Notes: generated by a model from the sequence alone, not told the origin. DNA of 64,000 bases from Thiohalophilus sp. (GCF_034521165.1 NZ_JAXHMV010000010.1:107868-171867), one strand, 5' to 3'. Shown: positions 24,688-34,388, counted from the stretch's first letter. Numbers and translations: made by a program.

Positions 24688-27111
24688 ATGTCCGAAATGA
24701 TTGAAGAACCGTTGACCGAAATTCCGGTCCTGCCGTTGCGGGACGTGGTGGTCTATCCCCACATGGTCATTCCGCTGTTCGTCGGTCGTGAAAAATCGAT
24801 TCAGGCGCTGGAAGCGGCCATGGAAGACAACAAACAGATTCTGCTGGTGGCGCAAAAGAGCGCAGCCGAGGATGATCCCAAGGCCGACGACATGTACCGC
24901 ATCGGTACCGTGGCCAGCATCCTGCAACTGCTCAAACTGCCCGACGGGACCGTCAAGGTCCTGGTCGAAGGCGGCAGGCGGGCCAAGGTCCTGAACTTCA
25001 ACGAAGCCGAGGACGAGTATTTTACCGCCCAGGCCAAGGTGCATGAAGAAGAAACCGTCGATGATCGCGAAGCCGAAGTGCTGGTGCGCTCACTGACTAC
25101 CCAGTTTGATCAGTACGTCAAACTGAACAAGAAGGTCCCGCCGGAGATTCTGACCTCCCTGTCCAGTATCGATGATCCCAGTCGGCTGGTGGATACCATT
25201 GCCGCGCATATGTCGCTGAAGATCGAGGAGAAACAGAAAATTCTCGAAAACTTCTCGCTGCGCGATCGGGTCGAGCAGCTGATGGGGCTGATGGAATCGG
25301 AAATCGATCTGCTGCAGGTGGAAAAACGCATCCGCGGTCGCGTCAAGCGTCAGATGGAAAAGAGCCAGCGCGAGTATTATCTGAACGAACAGATGAAAGC
25401 GATCCAGAAGGAACTGGGCGAAATGGACGACGTGCCCAACGAGATCGAGGATCTGGAAAAGAAAATCGAAGAAGCCGGCATGTCCAAGGAGGCCAAGACC
25501 AAGGCCAAGGCCGAGATGAACAAGCTGAAAATGATGTCGCCCATGTCGGCCGAGGCCACCGTGGTGCGCAACTATCTCGACTGGCTGGTGGGCGTGCCGT
25601 GGAAAAAACGCAGCAAGGTACGTAACGATCTGGCGCGCGCCGAAGAGGTGCTGGAAGAGGACCACTACGGCCTGGAGAAGGTCAAGGAACGCATCCTCGA
25701 ATACCTGGCCGTGCAAAAGCGCATGAAGAAAATGAAAGGCCCGATCCTTTGCCTGGTCGGCCCGCCCGGGGTGGGCAAGACCTCCATCGGCAAATCGCTG
25801 GCCCGGGCCACCAATCGCAAGTTCATCCGCATGGCGCTGGGTGGCGTGCGTGACGAGGCCGAAATTCGCGGTCACCGTCGCACCTATATCGGCTCCATGC
25901 CGGGCAAGGTAGTGCAGAACCTGTACAAGATCGGGACCCGCAACCCGCTGTTTTTGCTCGATGAGATCGACAAGATGGCCATGGATTTCCGCGGCGATCC
26001 GGCCTCGGCCCTGCTCGAGGTGCTGGATCCGGAACAGAACCACACGTTTAACGATCACTACCTGGAGGTCGACTTCGATCTGTCGGACATCATGTTCGTG
26101 GCCACCTCCAATACCATGAACATTCCGGCCCCGCTGCTGGATCGCATGGAGGTGATTCGTCTGTCGGGCTACACCGAGGATGAGAAGGTCAACATTGCCC
26201 TCAAGTATCTGGTGAGCAAACAGGTCAAGGCCAACGGGCTCAAGGAAGGCGAGGTGGAGATCACCGAGGACTCCCTGCGCGATATCGTTCGTTACTACAC
26301 CCGCGAAGCCGGTGTGCGTAATCTGGAGCGGGAGATCGCCAAGATCTGCCGCAAGGTGGTCAAGGAGATTCTTTCCGAACCCTCCGAGGAAACCGTCGTG
26401 GTCAAGCCAGAAAGCCTGGAGAAATACCTGGGCGTGCGGCGCTTCCGCTTCGGCCTGGCCGACGAGCAGGATCGCATCGGTCATGTGACCGGCCTGGCCT
26501 GGACCGAGGTCGGCGGTGATTTGCTGACCATCGAAACCGCGGTCATGCCCGGCAAGGGTAAGCACAACATCACCGGCCAGCTGGGCGACGTGATGAAAGA
26601 ATCCATCCAGGCGGCCCTGTCGGTTGTGCGCAGCCGCGCCAATGTGCTGGGTATCGAACCGGACGTGTTCGAGAAGAAGGACATCCACGTGCACGTGCCC
26701 GAAGGCGCGATCCCGAAAGATGGTCCCAGCGCCGGTGTTGGCATGTGCACCGCGCTGGTCTCGGCCCTGACCGGTATCGCGGTGCGGGCTGACGTGGCCA
26801 TGACCGGTGAGATCACCCTGCGGGGCGAGGTGTTGCCCATCGGTGGCCTCAAGGAGAAGCTGCTGGCGGCACACCGCGGTGGGATCAAGATCGTGTTGAT
26901 TCCGCATGAAAACGAGCGGGACCTGACCGAGATCCCCGACAATATCAAGGAGAGACTCGATATCCGCACGGTCCGCTGGATCGACGAGGTGCTGGAAGTG
27001 GCATTGACCCGCCAGCCCGAGCCGCTCGAGCCGGCCAAGGGTGAAGAGAAGACCGAGGTGGTCACAAACAGCGATAACCCGGATCAGCCGGGCACGCTGC
27101 GGCCGCATTGA
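24688..27111 (+). CDS. lon: Lon ATP-dependent protease
   Basis: An 807-aa bacterial-type (LonA) protease. It has an N-terminal substrate-binding domain (1-300), an AAA+ domain with Walker A GPPGVGKTS and LFLLDEIDKM, and a C-terminal protease domain with the catalytic serine in PKDGPSAGVG and the catalytic lysine in GGLKEKLLAAHRGG. The length is normal. The 140 nt upstream follow the clpX terminator, so it has its own promoter. Confidence 0.97.
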   Translation: MSEMIEEPLTEIPVLPLRDVVVYPHMVIPLFVGREKSIQALEAAMEDNKQILLVAQKSAAEDDPKADDMYRIGTVASILQLLKLPDGTVKVLVEGGRRAKVLNFNEAEDEYFTAQAKVHEEETVDDREAEVLVRSLTTQFDQYVKLNKKVPPEILTSLSSIDDPSRLVDTIAAHMSLKIEEKQKILENFSLRDRVEQLMGLMESEIDLLQVEKRIRGRVKRQMEKSQREYYLNEQMKAIQKELGEMDDVPNEIEDLEKKIEEAGMSKEAKTKAKAEMNKLKMMSPMSAEATVVRNYLDWLVGVPWKKRSKVRNDLARAEEVLEEDHYGLEKVKERILEYLAVQKRMKKMKGPILCLVGPPGVGKTSIGKSLARATNRKFIRMALGGVRDEAEIRGHRRTYIGSMPGKVVQNLYKIGTRNPLFLLDEIDKMAMDFRGDPASALLEVLDPEQNHTFNDHYLEVDFDLSDIMFVATSNTMNIPAPLLDRMEVIRLSGYTEDEKVNIALKYLVSKQVKANGLKEGEVEITEDSLRDIVRYYTREAGVRNLEREIAKICRKVVKEILSEPSEETVVVKPESLEKYLGVRRFRFGLADEQDRIGHVTGLAWTEVGGDLLTIETAVMPGKGKHNITGQLGDVMKESIQAALSVVRSRANVLGIEPDVFEKKDIHVHVPEGAIPKDGPSAGVGMCTALVSALTGIAVRADVAMTGEITLRGEVLPIGGLKEKLLAAHRGGIKIVLIPHENERDLTEIPDNIKERLDIRTVRWIDEVLEVALTRQPEPLEPAKGEEKTEVVTNSDNPDQPGTLRPH

Positions 27112-27152
27112 CCCTGCATGTGACGCGGATTGACAGGCTTGTCAAGGATTTT

Positions 27153-27182
27153 ATTACCGGTGGGCTGTATTAAACCGGTAAT
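27153..27182 (+). terminator. inverted repeat after lon, probable terminator
   Basis: ATTACCGGT (27153-27161) and ACCGGTAAT (27174-27182) form a 9-bp perfect stem with a 12-nt loop 41 nt after the lon stop. The T-rich run after it is weak (GTTTCCTT), so efficiency is uncertain. Confidence 0.45.
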
Positions 27183-27188
27183 GTTTCC

Positions 27189-27218
27189 TTGACCGTCTGT
27201 AGCTCCCGTTGGTATAAA
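27189..27218 (+). promoter_or_regulatory. sigma70-type promoter of hupB
   Basis: TTGACC (27189-27194) and TATAAA (27213-27218) are separated by 18 nt, about 90 nt upstream of the HU start. It is the best promoter match in this intergenic region. Confidence 0.6.
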
Positions 27219-27242
27219 AATTCCCAAATAATATCCTGTACG

Positions 27243-27271
27243 ACCGCCGGTCTCGTGATGGCGGTGTTTTT
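27243..27271 (+). promoter_or_regulatory. terminator-like hairpin in the hupB 5' leader
   Basis: ACCGCC (27243-27248) pairs with GGCGGT (27260-27265) and is followed by GTTTTT. It lies between the predicted promoter and the hupB start, so it would be inside the leader and could act as an attenuator. Alternatively it could end a transcript coming from lon. Confidence 0.4.
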
Positions 27272-27309
27272 ACCTCACACAACACTGAAAATAAGGGGGG
27301 ACTCCCACT

Positions 27310-27582
27310 GTGAATAAAGCCGAACTGATCGATGCAGTTGCCGAAGGCGCCGACATCTCCAAAGCCGCCGCGACCCGTGCCGTGGATACCATGTTTGACA
27401 AGATTACCAACTCGCTGAAACAGGGCGACCAGGTGACCCTGGTTGGTTTTGGAACTTTCTCCGTGAAGGAACGTGCGGCCCGTACCGGACGCAATCCGCG
27501 CACCGGTGAAGCCATCCAGATCGCCGCCTCAAAAGTTCCTGGATTTAAGGCTGGAAAAGCGTTGAAAGATGCCGTAAACTAG
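27310..27582 (+). CDS. hupB: DNA-binding protein HU
   Basis: A 90-aa HU-type histone-like protein that bends DNA. It has the family pattern NKAELIDAVAEGADISKAAA, GFGTFSVKERAARTGRNPRTG and KVPGFKAGKALKDAV. The start is GTG at 27310, preceded by AAGGGGGGA as ribosome-binding site. It lies downstream of lon as in E. coli (clpX-lon-hupB). Confidence 0.97.
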   Translation: MNKAELIDAVAEGADISKAAATRAVDTMFDKITNSLKQGDQVTLVGFGTFSVKERAARTGRNPRTGEAIQIAASKVPGFKAGKALKDAVN

Positions 27583-27595
27583 CGCGCCTTTGCTG

Positions 27596-27671
27596 GGGTG
27601 GTTAGCTCAGCTGGGAGAGCATCGCCCTTACAAGGCGAGGGTCGCAGGTTCGATCCCTGCACCACCCACCA
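27596..27671 (+). tRNA. tRNA-Val(TAC)
   Basis: A 76-nt cloverleaf with encoded CCA. Acceptor GGGTGGT pairs with ACCACCC. Anticodon loop CTTACAA gives TAC. It starts 13 nt after hupB. Confidence 0.96.
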
Positions 27672-27675
27672 GTTC

Positions 27676-27752
27676 GGACCGGTAGTTCAGCTGGTTAGAA
27701 TGCCGGCCTGTCACGCCGGAGGTCGCGGGTTCGAGTCCCGTCCGGTCCGCCA
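27676..27752 (+). tRNA. tRNA-Asp(GTC)
   Basis: A 77-nt cloverleaf with encoded CCA and the G73 discriminator expected for Asp. Acceptor GGACCGG pairs with CCGGTCC. Anticodon loop CTGTCAC gives GTC. It lies 4 nt after tRNA-Val, so the two are likely co-transcribed. Confidence 0.96.
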
Positions 27753-27759
27753 ATACTGA

Positions 27760-27795
27760 AAAAGGGCGAGCTTTAACGAGCTCGCCCTTTTTCTT
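27760..27795 (+). terminator. intrinsic terminator after tRNA-Asp
   Basis: AAAAGGGCGAGCT pairs with AGCTCGCCCTTTT across a short loop and is followed by further T residues. It ends the hupB-tRNA-Val-tRNA-Asp transcript. Confidence 0.92.
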
Positions 27796-28001
27796 TTGTG
27801 TTCCCGCGTCAGGTATAACCGCCTCTTCAGGATAAGGTCTGCTGCGGGCCGGCAGGTATTTCGCCAGTGCCCTCAACTGAAATTTTGATTTGCGGGTTCT
27901 TTTTCAGACGTTTGCGGCGGTTCGGGATTGGCAACGCATATATTTTCGGCGGCGAATCAGAGTAAAATAGACCCTCCACTCACAACCCGACTCATCTAGT
28001 T

Positions 28002-29924
28002 ATGCTGCAACTCATTCGTGATCGTGCCAAAGGTGTCTTTGCCTGGGTTATCGTCGGTCTGATTATTATCACCTTTGCCCTGTTCGGCCTCAGCAGTTAT
28101 CTCACCGGCGGGGGTGGCTCGAGCAATGTGGCGGAAGTCAACGACACCGAAATTACCGAAAACCAGTTGTTACGCGCCCAGCGTAATTATCTGGAGCGTT
28201 TGCGGCAATTCCAGGGCGATCAGTTCGATGCCTCTCTGTTCGATAATGCGCGCGTCAAGCGCGAGGTCTTGCAGGGCCTGATTCAGCGCGAACTGGTTCA
28301 GCAGCATATCAACGAGACAGGCTATCAGCCCGGCTCCCGGCAGGTGCTCGATGCCATCCAACAGTATGATGCGTTTCAGGAAGACGGTGGTTTCTCCAGC
28401 GCCCGTTACAAAACGATATTGCGTCAGCAGGGGATCGCGGCCGAGCAGTTCGAGCGGGATGTGGCCAGTGATCTGGCGTTCGAACAGTTACGCAACGGGA
28501 TCGCCGGCAGTGCCTTTGTCACCGATGCCGAGCTGCAGCGCTATTTGCGTCTGAAATACCAGCAGCGCGAGATCGGGTATCTGGTCCTGGATGTCGCCGA
28601 CTTTCTGGAGCAGGCCGAGGTGGATAAGGCCGAGGTCGAAGCGTTCTACCAGGCCAACCGTGGCCGTTTCATGACGCCGGAGAAGGTCAGTCTCAACTAT
28701 CTGGAACTCGACCTGCAGAAACTGGCCAAACAGTATGAAGTCAGTCAGCGGGAAGTCGAGGAATTTTATGCCAGCCAGCAGGATCGTTACCGCGAAGGGG
28801 ATGAGCGCCGCGAGGTCCGCCATATTCTGATTGGAATCAATGCCGAACGCAGTCAGAGCGAGGCGCTGGAAAAGGCTCAACAACTCTATCGCGAGCTTCA
28901 ACAGGGCGCCAATTTTGCCGAGCTGGCACGGAAACATTCGGATGATCCCGGTTCCGCCAGTCAGGGGGGCGATCTGGGGCGGATTGAACCCGGCGCCTTT
29001 GACCCCGACTTTGAGCAGGCCGCGTTTGCCCTGGAGGAAGACGCGATCAGTGAGCCGGTCAAAACCCGCTTCGGCTATCACCTGATCAAAGCCGACACCG
29101 TGGTCTCGCCACCGGTGAAGCCGCTGGCCGAGGTCGAGGATGAAATCCGTCAGGAGCTGCGCATGCGCCAGGCGGAACAGGATTTTTACGAGAAAGTCAG
29201 CGACCTGGAGCGCTACAGTTACGAGATGCCCGACTCCCTGCAGGGCGTGGCCGAACAACTCGATCTGACAGTCCGGCAAAGCCCGATGTTGACCCGCCAG
29301 GGCGGCGATGGCGTGCTTGGCCATCCCAAGGTGGTGAACGCAGCCTTCAGCGAGGAGGTGTTGCAGCAGCGGCGCAACAGCGAGGTGCTGGAGCTGAGCG
29401 ATACCCATTTTCTGGTATTGCGGGTCAACGAACACGAGCCGGCCAGTGAAAAATCCTTACAGGAAGTTCGCCCCCAGATCGTCCGGCAGCTGAAACGCCA
29501 GCAGGCACAGGAACTGGCCAGCGGGACGGCCCGGTCCATCAGGGCCAAGCTGGAGCAGGGGAGCGATCCCGCGGCGCTGGCGGCGCGCTATGACGTCGAC
29601 TGGCAGACGCCCGGGTTAATTAGCCGTCGCGCACAACAGGCGGGTGCGTCGCTGGATGAGCGTCTGCGTCAGGCGGCGTTTCGGATGCCGGCTCCCCAAC
29701 AGGGGGACCCCAGCGTGACCACCGCGACCCTGTCCAGCGGCGATGTGGCCGTGATTCAGCTGCAGGGCATCCGCGACGGGGACCTGCCCAGCGGGGAAAC
29801 GCTGGCACGCGAACGCCAGCAGCTGGCTGCGGCTTTTGGTGTGAGTGAATACAATGCCCTGGTGGAAAGTCTGCGTCAGGCGGCGGAAATCCGTATCAGC
29901 GACGACCTGGGCGGCGAAGAGTAA
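28002..29924 (+). CDS. ppiD: PpiD-type membrane-anchored periplasmic peptidyl-prolyl isomerase
   Basis: A 640-aa SurA/PpiD family chaperone. One N-terminal membrane helix (about residues 12-34, FAWVIVGLIIITFALFGL) anchors it in the inner membrane. A SurA_N-like helical domain follows, then a parvulin rotamase domain at about residues 265-365 (VRHILIGINAER, FAELARKHSDDPGSASQGGDLG), then a second divergent domain. The length and position after hupB match E. coli ppiD (623 aa). It assists folding of outer-membrane and periplasmic proteins at the Sec exit. Confidence 0.95.
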   Translation: MLQLIRDRAKGVFAWVIVGLIIITFALFGLSSYLTGGGGSSNVAEVNDTEITENQLLRAQRNYLERLRQFQGDQFDASLFDNARVKREVLQGLIQRELVQQHINETGYQPGSRQVLDAIQQYDAFQEDGGFSSARYKTILRQQGIAAEQFERDVASDLAFEQLRNGIAGSAFVTDAELQRYLRLKYQQREIGYLVLDVADFLEQAEVDKAEVEAFYQANRGRFMTPEKVSLNYLELDLQKLAKQYEVSQREVEEFYASQQDRYREGDERREVRHILIGINAERSQSEALEKAQQLYRELQQGANFAELARKHSDDPGSASQGGDLGRIEPGAFDPDFEQAAFALEEDAISEPVKTRFGYHLIKADTVVSPPVKPLAEVEDEIRQELRMRQAEQDFYEKVSDLERYSYEMPDSLQGVAEQLDLTVRQSPMLTRQGGDGVLGHPKVVNAAFSEEVLQQRRNSEVLELSDTHFLVLRVNEHEPASEKSLQEVRPQIVRQLKRQQAQELASGTARSIRAKLEQGSDPAALAARYDVDWQTPGLISRRAQQAGASLDERLRQAAFRMPAPQQGDPSVTTATLSSGDVAVIQLQGIRDGDLPSGETLARERQQLAAAFGVSEYNALVESLRQAAEIRISDDLGGEE

Positions 29925-30014
29925 CCTTCGTTCGGAACAGGGCTCTGTTCGTCGCTTTGAGGCGGTGATAGCGCCCTGGGCACACGGCTCGCTGGAAGAC
30001 GAAGGGACAAGGCC

Positions 30015-31322
30015 ATGCTGAAACTCAAACTCCACTGGCAGATCCTGATTGCACTGGTGCTGGCGGTGCTGATCGGGGCCTGGGCGGGCCAGGAGGGCAG
30101 CCTGTTCGGGGTGCGCCTGTACAGTGTCTTCGATTTTGTTGGCAGCCTGTTCCTCAATGCCCTGAAGATGATCATCGTGCCGCTGATCGTCGCCTCGATC
30201 ATCGTCGGCATTGCCGGTATCGGGGGCGGCCACGGGCTGGCCCGGCTCGGCGGCAAAACCCTGCTCTACTACATGGCCACCAGTCTGGTGGCGATTCTGA
30301 TCGGCCTGTTTTTCGTCAACCTGCTCTCCCCGGGCATCATCGACGGCCAGCCGGCGAACGAGGTACTCGGACTCAGCCAGCAACAGGCCGACATTGCCCG
30401 GGAGACGGTCGGCGAGCGGGGCGCCAATGACATTGCCGGCGTCTTTTTGAGCATGATTCCGGCCAATATCGTGGCCGCCGCGGCCAACGGGCAAATGCTG
30501 GGGCTGATCTTCTTCAGCCTGCTGTACGGCTTTTTCATGGCCCGGATCGAGGACGACTACGCCGAAGCGCAGTACAACTTCTGGAACGGCATGTTCAACA
30601 TCATGATGGCCATTACCGACCTGGTCATGAAATTCGCGCCGCTGGGGGTCTTTGCCCTGGTGGCCAGGGTGGTGGCCGAAACCGAACTGGATCAGCTGGC
30701 GGAACTGGCCCAGACCCTGGGCCTGTTTGCCGCGGCGGTGTTACTGGCCCTGCTGACGCATGTGCTGGTGTTTTTGCCGCTGCTGCTCAAATTCCTTGGC
30801 AAAGTGCGCCCGCAGCGCCACTACCGGGCCATGGCCCCGGCCATGCTGACCGCGTTTTCGACCGCTTCCTCGGCCGCGACCCTGCCGCTAACCATGGAGT
30901 GCGTGGAGAAAAACGCCGGGGTTTCCAATCGCACCAGTAGCGTGGTGCTGCCGCTGGGGGCGACCATCAACATGGACGGTACGGCGCTGTATGAGTGCGT
31001 GGCGGCCATTTTCATCGCCCAGGCTTACGGCCTGGAGTTGGGCTTTGCCACCCAGTTCACCATTGTGCTGATCGCGCTGCTGACTTCTATCGGCGTGGCC
31101 GGGATTCCCGCCGCCAGCCTGGTTGCCATCGCCATCATCCTGGCCGCCATCGGCCTGCCGCTGGAGGCGCTGGGGCTGATCCTGGCGGTGGACCGGATCC
31201 TGGATATGTTCCGCACCTCGGTGAACGTCTTCAGCGACTCCTGCGGTGCGGTGATCATCGCCCGCTCGGAGGGGGAGACGGACCTGTTGACTGACGAACA
31301 ACCGGTTGTGAAATCGGCATAA
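30015..31322 (+). CDS. dicarboxylate/amino acid:cation symporter (DAACS, GltP-like)
   Basis: A 435-aa secondary transporter with eight membrane helices and two re-entrant loops. Signature motifs are the serine-rich FSTASSAATLPLTMEC loop and the TM7 motif NMDGTALYE, followed by TSIGVAGIPAAS. In this family substrates are glutamate, aspartate or C4-dicarboxylates, cotransported with Na+ or H+; sequence alone does not decide which. It is 90 nt after ppiD and convergent with fabI. Confidence 0.9.
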   Translation: MLKLKLHWQILIALVLAVLIGAWAGQEGSLFGVRLYSVFDFVGSLFLNALKMIIVPLIVASIIVGIAGIGGGHGLARLGGKTLLYYMATSLVAILIGLFFVNLLSPGIIDGQPANEVLGLSQQQADIARETVGERGANDIAGVFLSMIPANIVAAAANGQMLGLIFFSLLYGFFMARIEDDYAEAQYNFWNGMFNIMMAITDLVMKFAPLGVFALVARVVAETELDQLAELAQTLGLFAAAVLLALLTHVLVFLPLLLKFLGKVRPQRHYRAMAPAMLTAFSTASSAATLPLTMECVEKNAGVSNRTSSVVLPLGATINMDGTALYECVAAIFIAQAYGLELGFATQFTIVLIALLTSIGVAGIPAASLVAIAIILAAIGLPLEALGLILAVDRILDMFRTSVNVFSDSCGAVIIARSEGETDLLTDEQPVVKSA

Positions 31323-31374
31323 ATCTTCGCCGCTTTACCAGAAGGGCCGAGTTACGAGGGACGAGGAAAGGCTT

Positions 31375-31457
31375 CACCACCAGGACGCCAAGACACGAAG
31401 AAAACTGTTCAGAAGAATTGAGCTTTTAACTTGGTGTCTTTGTGTCTTGGTGGTGAG
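31375..31457. repeat. imperfect palindrome between convergent genes
   Basis: TCACCACCA (31375-31383) and TGGTGGTGA (31449-31457) are perfect outer arms. Inner arms CGCCAAGACACGAAG and CTTGGTGTCTTTGTGTCTTG are nearly complementary. It sits between the symporter and fabI stop codons and could act as a bidirectional terminator or be a mobile palindromic unit. Confidence 0.6.
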
Positions 31458-31474
31458 TATTTCTGGTTTCGGAT

Positions 31475-32266
31475 TTATTCGTCGCCCAGTGGGCGCATGC
31501 CGATGGTGCTGTAGCCGGAGTCGACGTAGGTCACCTCGCCGGTGATGCCGTTGGCCAGGTCGGAGCAGAGGAAGGCGGCGGCGTTGCCGACGTCCTCGAT
31601 GGTGACATTACGGCGCAGCGGGGCGGTGTTTTCCACTTCGGTGAGCATTTTTCTGAAGTTGCCGATCCCGGCCGCGGCCAGGGTTCGGATCGGGCCGGCG
31701 GAGATAGCGTTGACGCGGATGCCGTCGGGCCCCAGGCTCTGGGCCATGTAGCGCACGTTGGCTTCCAGGCTGGCCTTGGCCAGGCCCATGACATTGTAAT
31801 TGGGCATGGCGCGCACGGCGCCCAGGTAGCTGAGGGTCAGCAGGGCGCCGTCACGCCCCTCCATCATGTTGCGGCCGGCCTTGGCCAGGCCCGCGAAGCT
31901 GTAGGAGCTGATCTCGTGCGCGGTGCGAAAGCCGTCGCGGGTCACCGCGTCCAGATAATCGCCTTCCAGTTCATTGCGCGGCGCGTAAGCGACCGAATGC
32001 ACGATAATATCCAGGCCGTCCCAGTAATTGTCCAGCTGATCGAAGACCTTGCTGATCTCCTCGTCGCTGCTGACGTCACAGGAAATGGTAATTTCCGAAT
32101 CGAGTTCGGCGGCCATTTTGGCGACCCGGTCCTCGAGTTTGTCGTTCTGATAGGTGAAGGCAAGTTCGGCGCCCTCGCGGTGCATGGCCTGGGCGATGCC
32201 CCAGGCAATGGAGCGGTTGCTGGCGAGACCGACGATCAACGCGCGTTTCCCTTGTAGAAATCCCAT
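31475..32266 (-). CDS. fabI: enoyl-[acyl-carrier-protein] reductase (NADH)
   Basis: A 263-aa short-chain dehydrogenase family enzyme of type II fatty-acid synthesis. The N-terminal nucleotide-binding motif is GLASNRSIAWGIAQAM. The catalytic tyrosines and lysine of FabI are seen in SYLGAVRAMPNYNVMGLAKA (Tyr-x6-Lys spacing). This is the triclosan- and isoniazid-target class of reductase; no FabV or FabK features are seen. It is a monocistronic minus-strand gene. Confidence 0.97.
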   Translation of the reverse strand: MGFLQGKRALIVGLASNRSIAWGIAQAMHREGAELAFTYQNDKLEDRVAKMAAELDSEITISCDVSSDEEISKVFDQLDNYWDGLDIIVHSVAYAPRNELEGDYLDAVTRDGFRTAHEISSYSFAGLAKAGRNMMEGRDGALLTLSYLGAVRAMPNYNVMGLAKASLEANVRYMAQSLGPDGIRVNAISAGPIRTLAAAGIGNFRKMLTEVENTAPLRRNVTIEDVGNAAAFLCSDLANGITGEVTYVDSGYSTIGMRPLGDE

Positions 32267-32497
32267 AGTTCACCCTGCAATTGAGTTGATTGAATTCGGT
32301 TGCGGACGCCCTGGACGGTCGCCGACATCGGCATAAGGTACCGAAATTTACCAGCCAGGGGAAGGCTTGCAGCGTGTTCCACGGCTTGTTTGCCGGCGGC
32401 GGGGTAGTTATTCTGAGTCTCGACCGGGTTTAAAAATAGTGTACCATCGCAGTCACGAAATATAAGTTATAACGATAAAGGCGTAGTGAGCCCCGTC

Positions 32498-34366
32498 ATG
32501 GAAAAACGCTTCACGTTTAAAGACTTCTTCCTGTTTGCCTTTCTGGCCCTGTTGTTCATTACTCTGCTGTTATCGATGTACATGGTCGATCGCCAGTGGG
32601 GCGAAATGGCCGGGATGCAGCGGATCATGAACGAGCAGGCGGAGGATCTGCGGGCACTGCGGGGTGCGATCAATCGCCTGGAGTCGCGTCTTGATCGTGG
32701 CGCCATCGTCAGCGAGGGCGGCGCAGCCGGGCAGACGGCGGCCGAGTCAGCGGCGTTCGCGCGCGCACGGGCCGCCACCCGCCAGCCCGATTTTGCCCGC
32801 GGTGACTGGCTGGTGGACTCCTTTGGCACCGGGCTGAAGACCATCACCCCGCTGGTTTCCAGTGATGCCTATGCCTCGCAGGTGCAGTCCTATGTCCAGG
32901 AGTCCCTGTTGACCCGCGATCCCGACTCGCTCGAATGGGTGGGGATGATCGCCCGCGACTGGCAGGTCAGCGACGACGGGCTGAGTTTTACCTTCCAGCT
33001 GCGCGAGGGCGTCAAATTTTCCGACGGCGAACCCCTGGATGCCGACGATGTGGTCTTCACCTTCGAATTTATCCAGAACCCGGCCATCGCCGCGCCGCGC
33101 GAACGGGCCATCTACGACAAGATCGAGAGCGTGAAGGCTACCGGCCCGCATGAAGTGGTGTTTAAATTCAAGGAACCCTATTTCAACAGCCTGGCGCTGG
33201 CCGGTGGCATGGCCATCATGCCGCGTCACTTTTACGAACCCTATCTCGACAAGCCGGAAACCTTTAACCAGTCCAAGGGCCTGCTGCTGGGGTCGGGACC
33301 GTATCGACTCGCCGATCCCAAAGGCTGGACACCGGATCAGGGGCTGGTGGAACTGCAGCGCAATCCGCGTTACTGGGGGCTGCAGCCCTCGTTTGATCGG
33401 GTGATGTGGAAAGTGATCCAGAACGATGCTGCGCGCCTGACTACGTTTCGTAACGGTGATATCGATGCCTACAATGCCCGGCCGCGTGAATACCAGACTT
33501 TGCTCGATGATAAGTCGCTGATGTCCCGCAGTCAGCGCTTTGAATACATGAGTCCCACCGCCGGCTACAGCTACATCGGCTGGAACCAGCAACGCAACGG
33601 CAAAGCGACCCGTTTTGCCGATGAGCGCGTGCGCCAGGCCATGACTTACCTGACCGATCGGCAGCGCATTATCGACGAGATCATGCTCGGTTACGCCGAA
33701 GTGGCGATCAGTCCGTTCAATCCGCGCAGCGATCAGCACGATCCGGCACTGGAAGCGCGCCAGTTTAATCTGGACAAGGCCCGCCGGTTGCTGGGCGAGG
33801 CCGGTTATCGCGATCGCGACGCTGACGGTATGCTGGAAGGAGCAAACGGTAAGCCGTTCGAATTTGAACTGGTGTTTTTCCAGGACAGCGAGGATACCCG
33901 GCGGATTGTGCTGTTTCTCAAGGACCTCTATGCCCGGGCCGGTATCTCCCTGATCCCCAAACCCACCGAATGGTCGGTGATGCTGGATCTGATCAACAAG
34001 CGCGATTTCGATGCGATTACCCTGGGCTGGACCAGCGGGGTGGAAACCGATATCTACCAGATCTTCCACAGCAAGCAGATCGAATCCGGTGGCGATAATT
34101 TCGTCGGTTATAAAAATGAACAGCTTGATCGGCTTATCGAGCAGGCACGCGGCACGGTAGAGGAGTCAAAGCGGATGCCATTGTGGCGGGAAGCCGAGCG
34201 CATTTTACATGACGATCAACCCTATACCTTCTTGATGCGGCGCGAGTCGCTGGTGTTTATCGATCAGCGCATCAGGAATTTGCAAAACACCAATCTGGGG
34301 CTGAACCTGGGGATTCTGCCGGTGGAAATTTATGTGCCCATGGATATGCAGAAATATAAACGCTAG
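32498..34366 (+). CDS. ABC transporter substrate-binding protein, family 5 (oligopeptide type)
   Basis: A 622-aa (from ATG 32498) SBP_bac_5 protein. A GTG at 32486 gives four more residues, and its spacing from AAAGG is also acceptable. The N-terminus is an uncleaved-looking membrane helix (FFLFAFLALLFITLLLSMYM) followed by a short coiled coil (about residues 45-75), so the protein is probably membrane-tethered rather than free. The binding domain starts near residue 110, with FSDGEPLDADDVVFTFE typical of DppA/OppA. It is the first gene of a four-gene importer operon. The ligand is unknown; peptides are most likely. Confidence 0.9.
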   Translation: MEKRFTFKDFFLFAFLALLFITLLLSMYMVDRQWGEMAGMQRIMNEQAEDLRALRGAINRLESRLDRGAIVSEGGAAGQTAAESAAFARARAATRQPDFARGDWLVDSFGTGLKTITPLVSSDAYASQVQSYVQESLLTRDPDSLEWVGMIARDWQVSDDGLSFTFQLREGVKFSDGEPLDADDVVFTFEFIQNPAIAAPRERAIYDKIESVKATGPHEVVFKFKEPYFNSLALAGGMAIMPRHFYEPYLDKPETFNQSKGLLLGSGPYRLADPKGWTPDQGLVELQRNPRYWGLQPSFDRVMWKVIQNDAARLTTFRNGDIDAYNARPREYQTLLDDKSLMSRSQRFEYMSPTAGYSYIGWNQQRNGKATRFADERVRQAMTYLTDRQRIIDEIMLGYAEVAISPFNPRSDQHDPALEARQFNLDKARRLLGEAGYRDRDADGMLEGANGKPFEFELVFFQDSEDTRRIVLFLKDLYARAGISLIPKPTEWSVMLDLINKRDFDAITLGWTSGVETDIYQIFHSKQIESGGDNFVGYKNEQLDRLIEQARGTVEESKRMPLWREAERILHDDQPYTFLMRRESLVFIDQRIRNLQNTNLGLNLGILPVEIYVPMDMQKYKR

Positions 34367-34388
34367 TTGATCCGGCAACGCTCGCCCG

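Noticed and set aside
25090..27108. 672-codon open frame on the minus strand opposite lon
   Set aside because: It mirrors the GC-biased codon use of lon, has no recognisable domain and is fully overlapped by the well-supported lon gene.
28488..29435. 315-codon open frame opposite ppiD
   Set aside because: Shadow frame within ppiD without domain or start signals.
32747..34069. 440-codon open frame opposite the substrate-binding protein gene
   Set aside because: Antisense to a clear SBP_bac_5 gene in high-GC DNA; protein is low in recognisable motifs.
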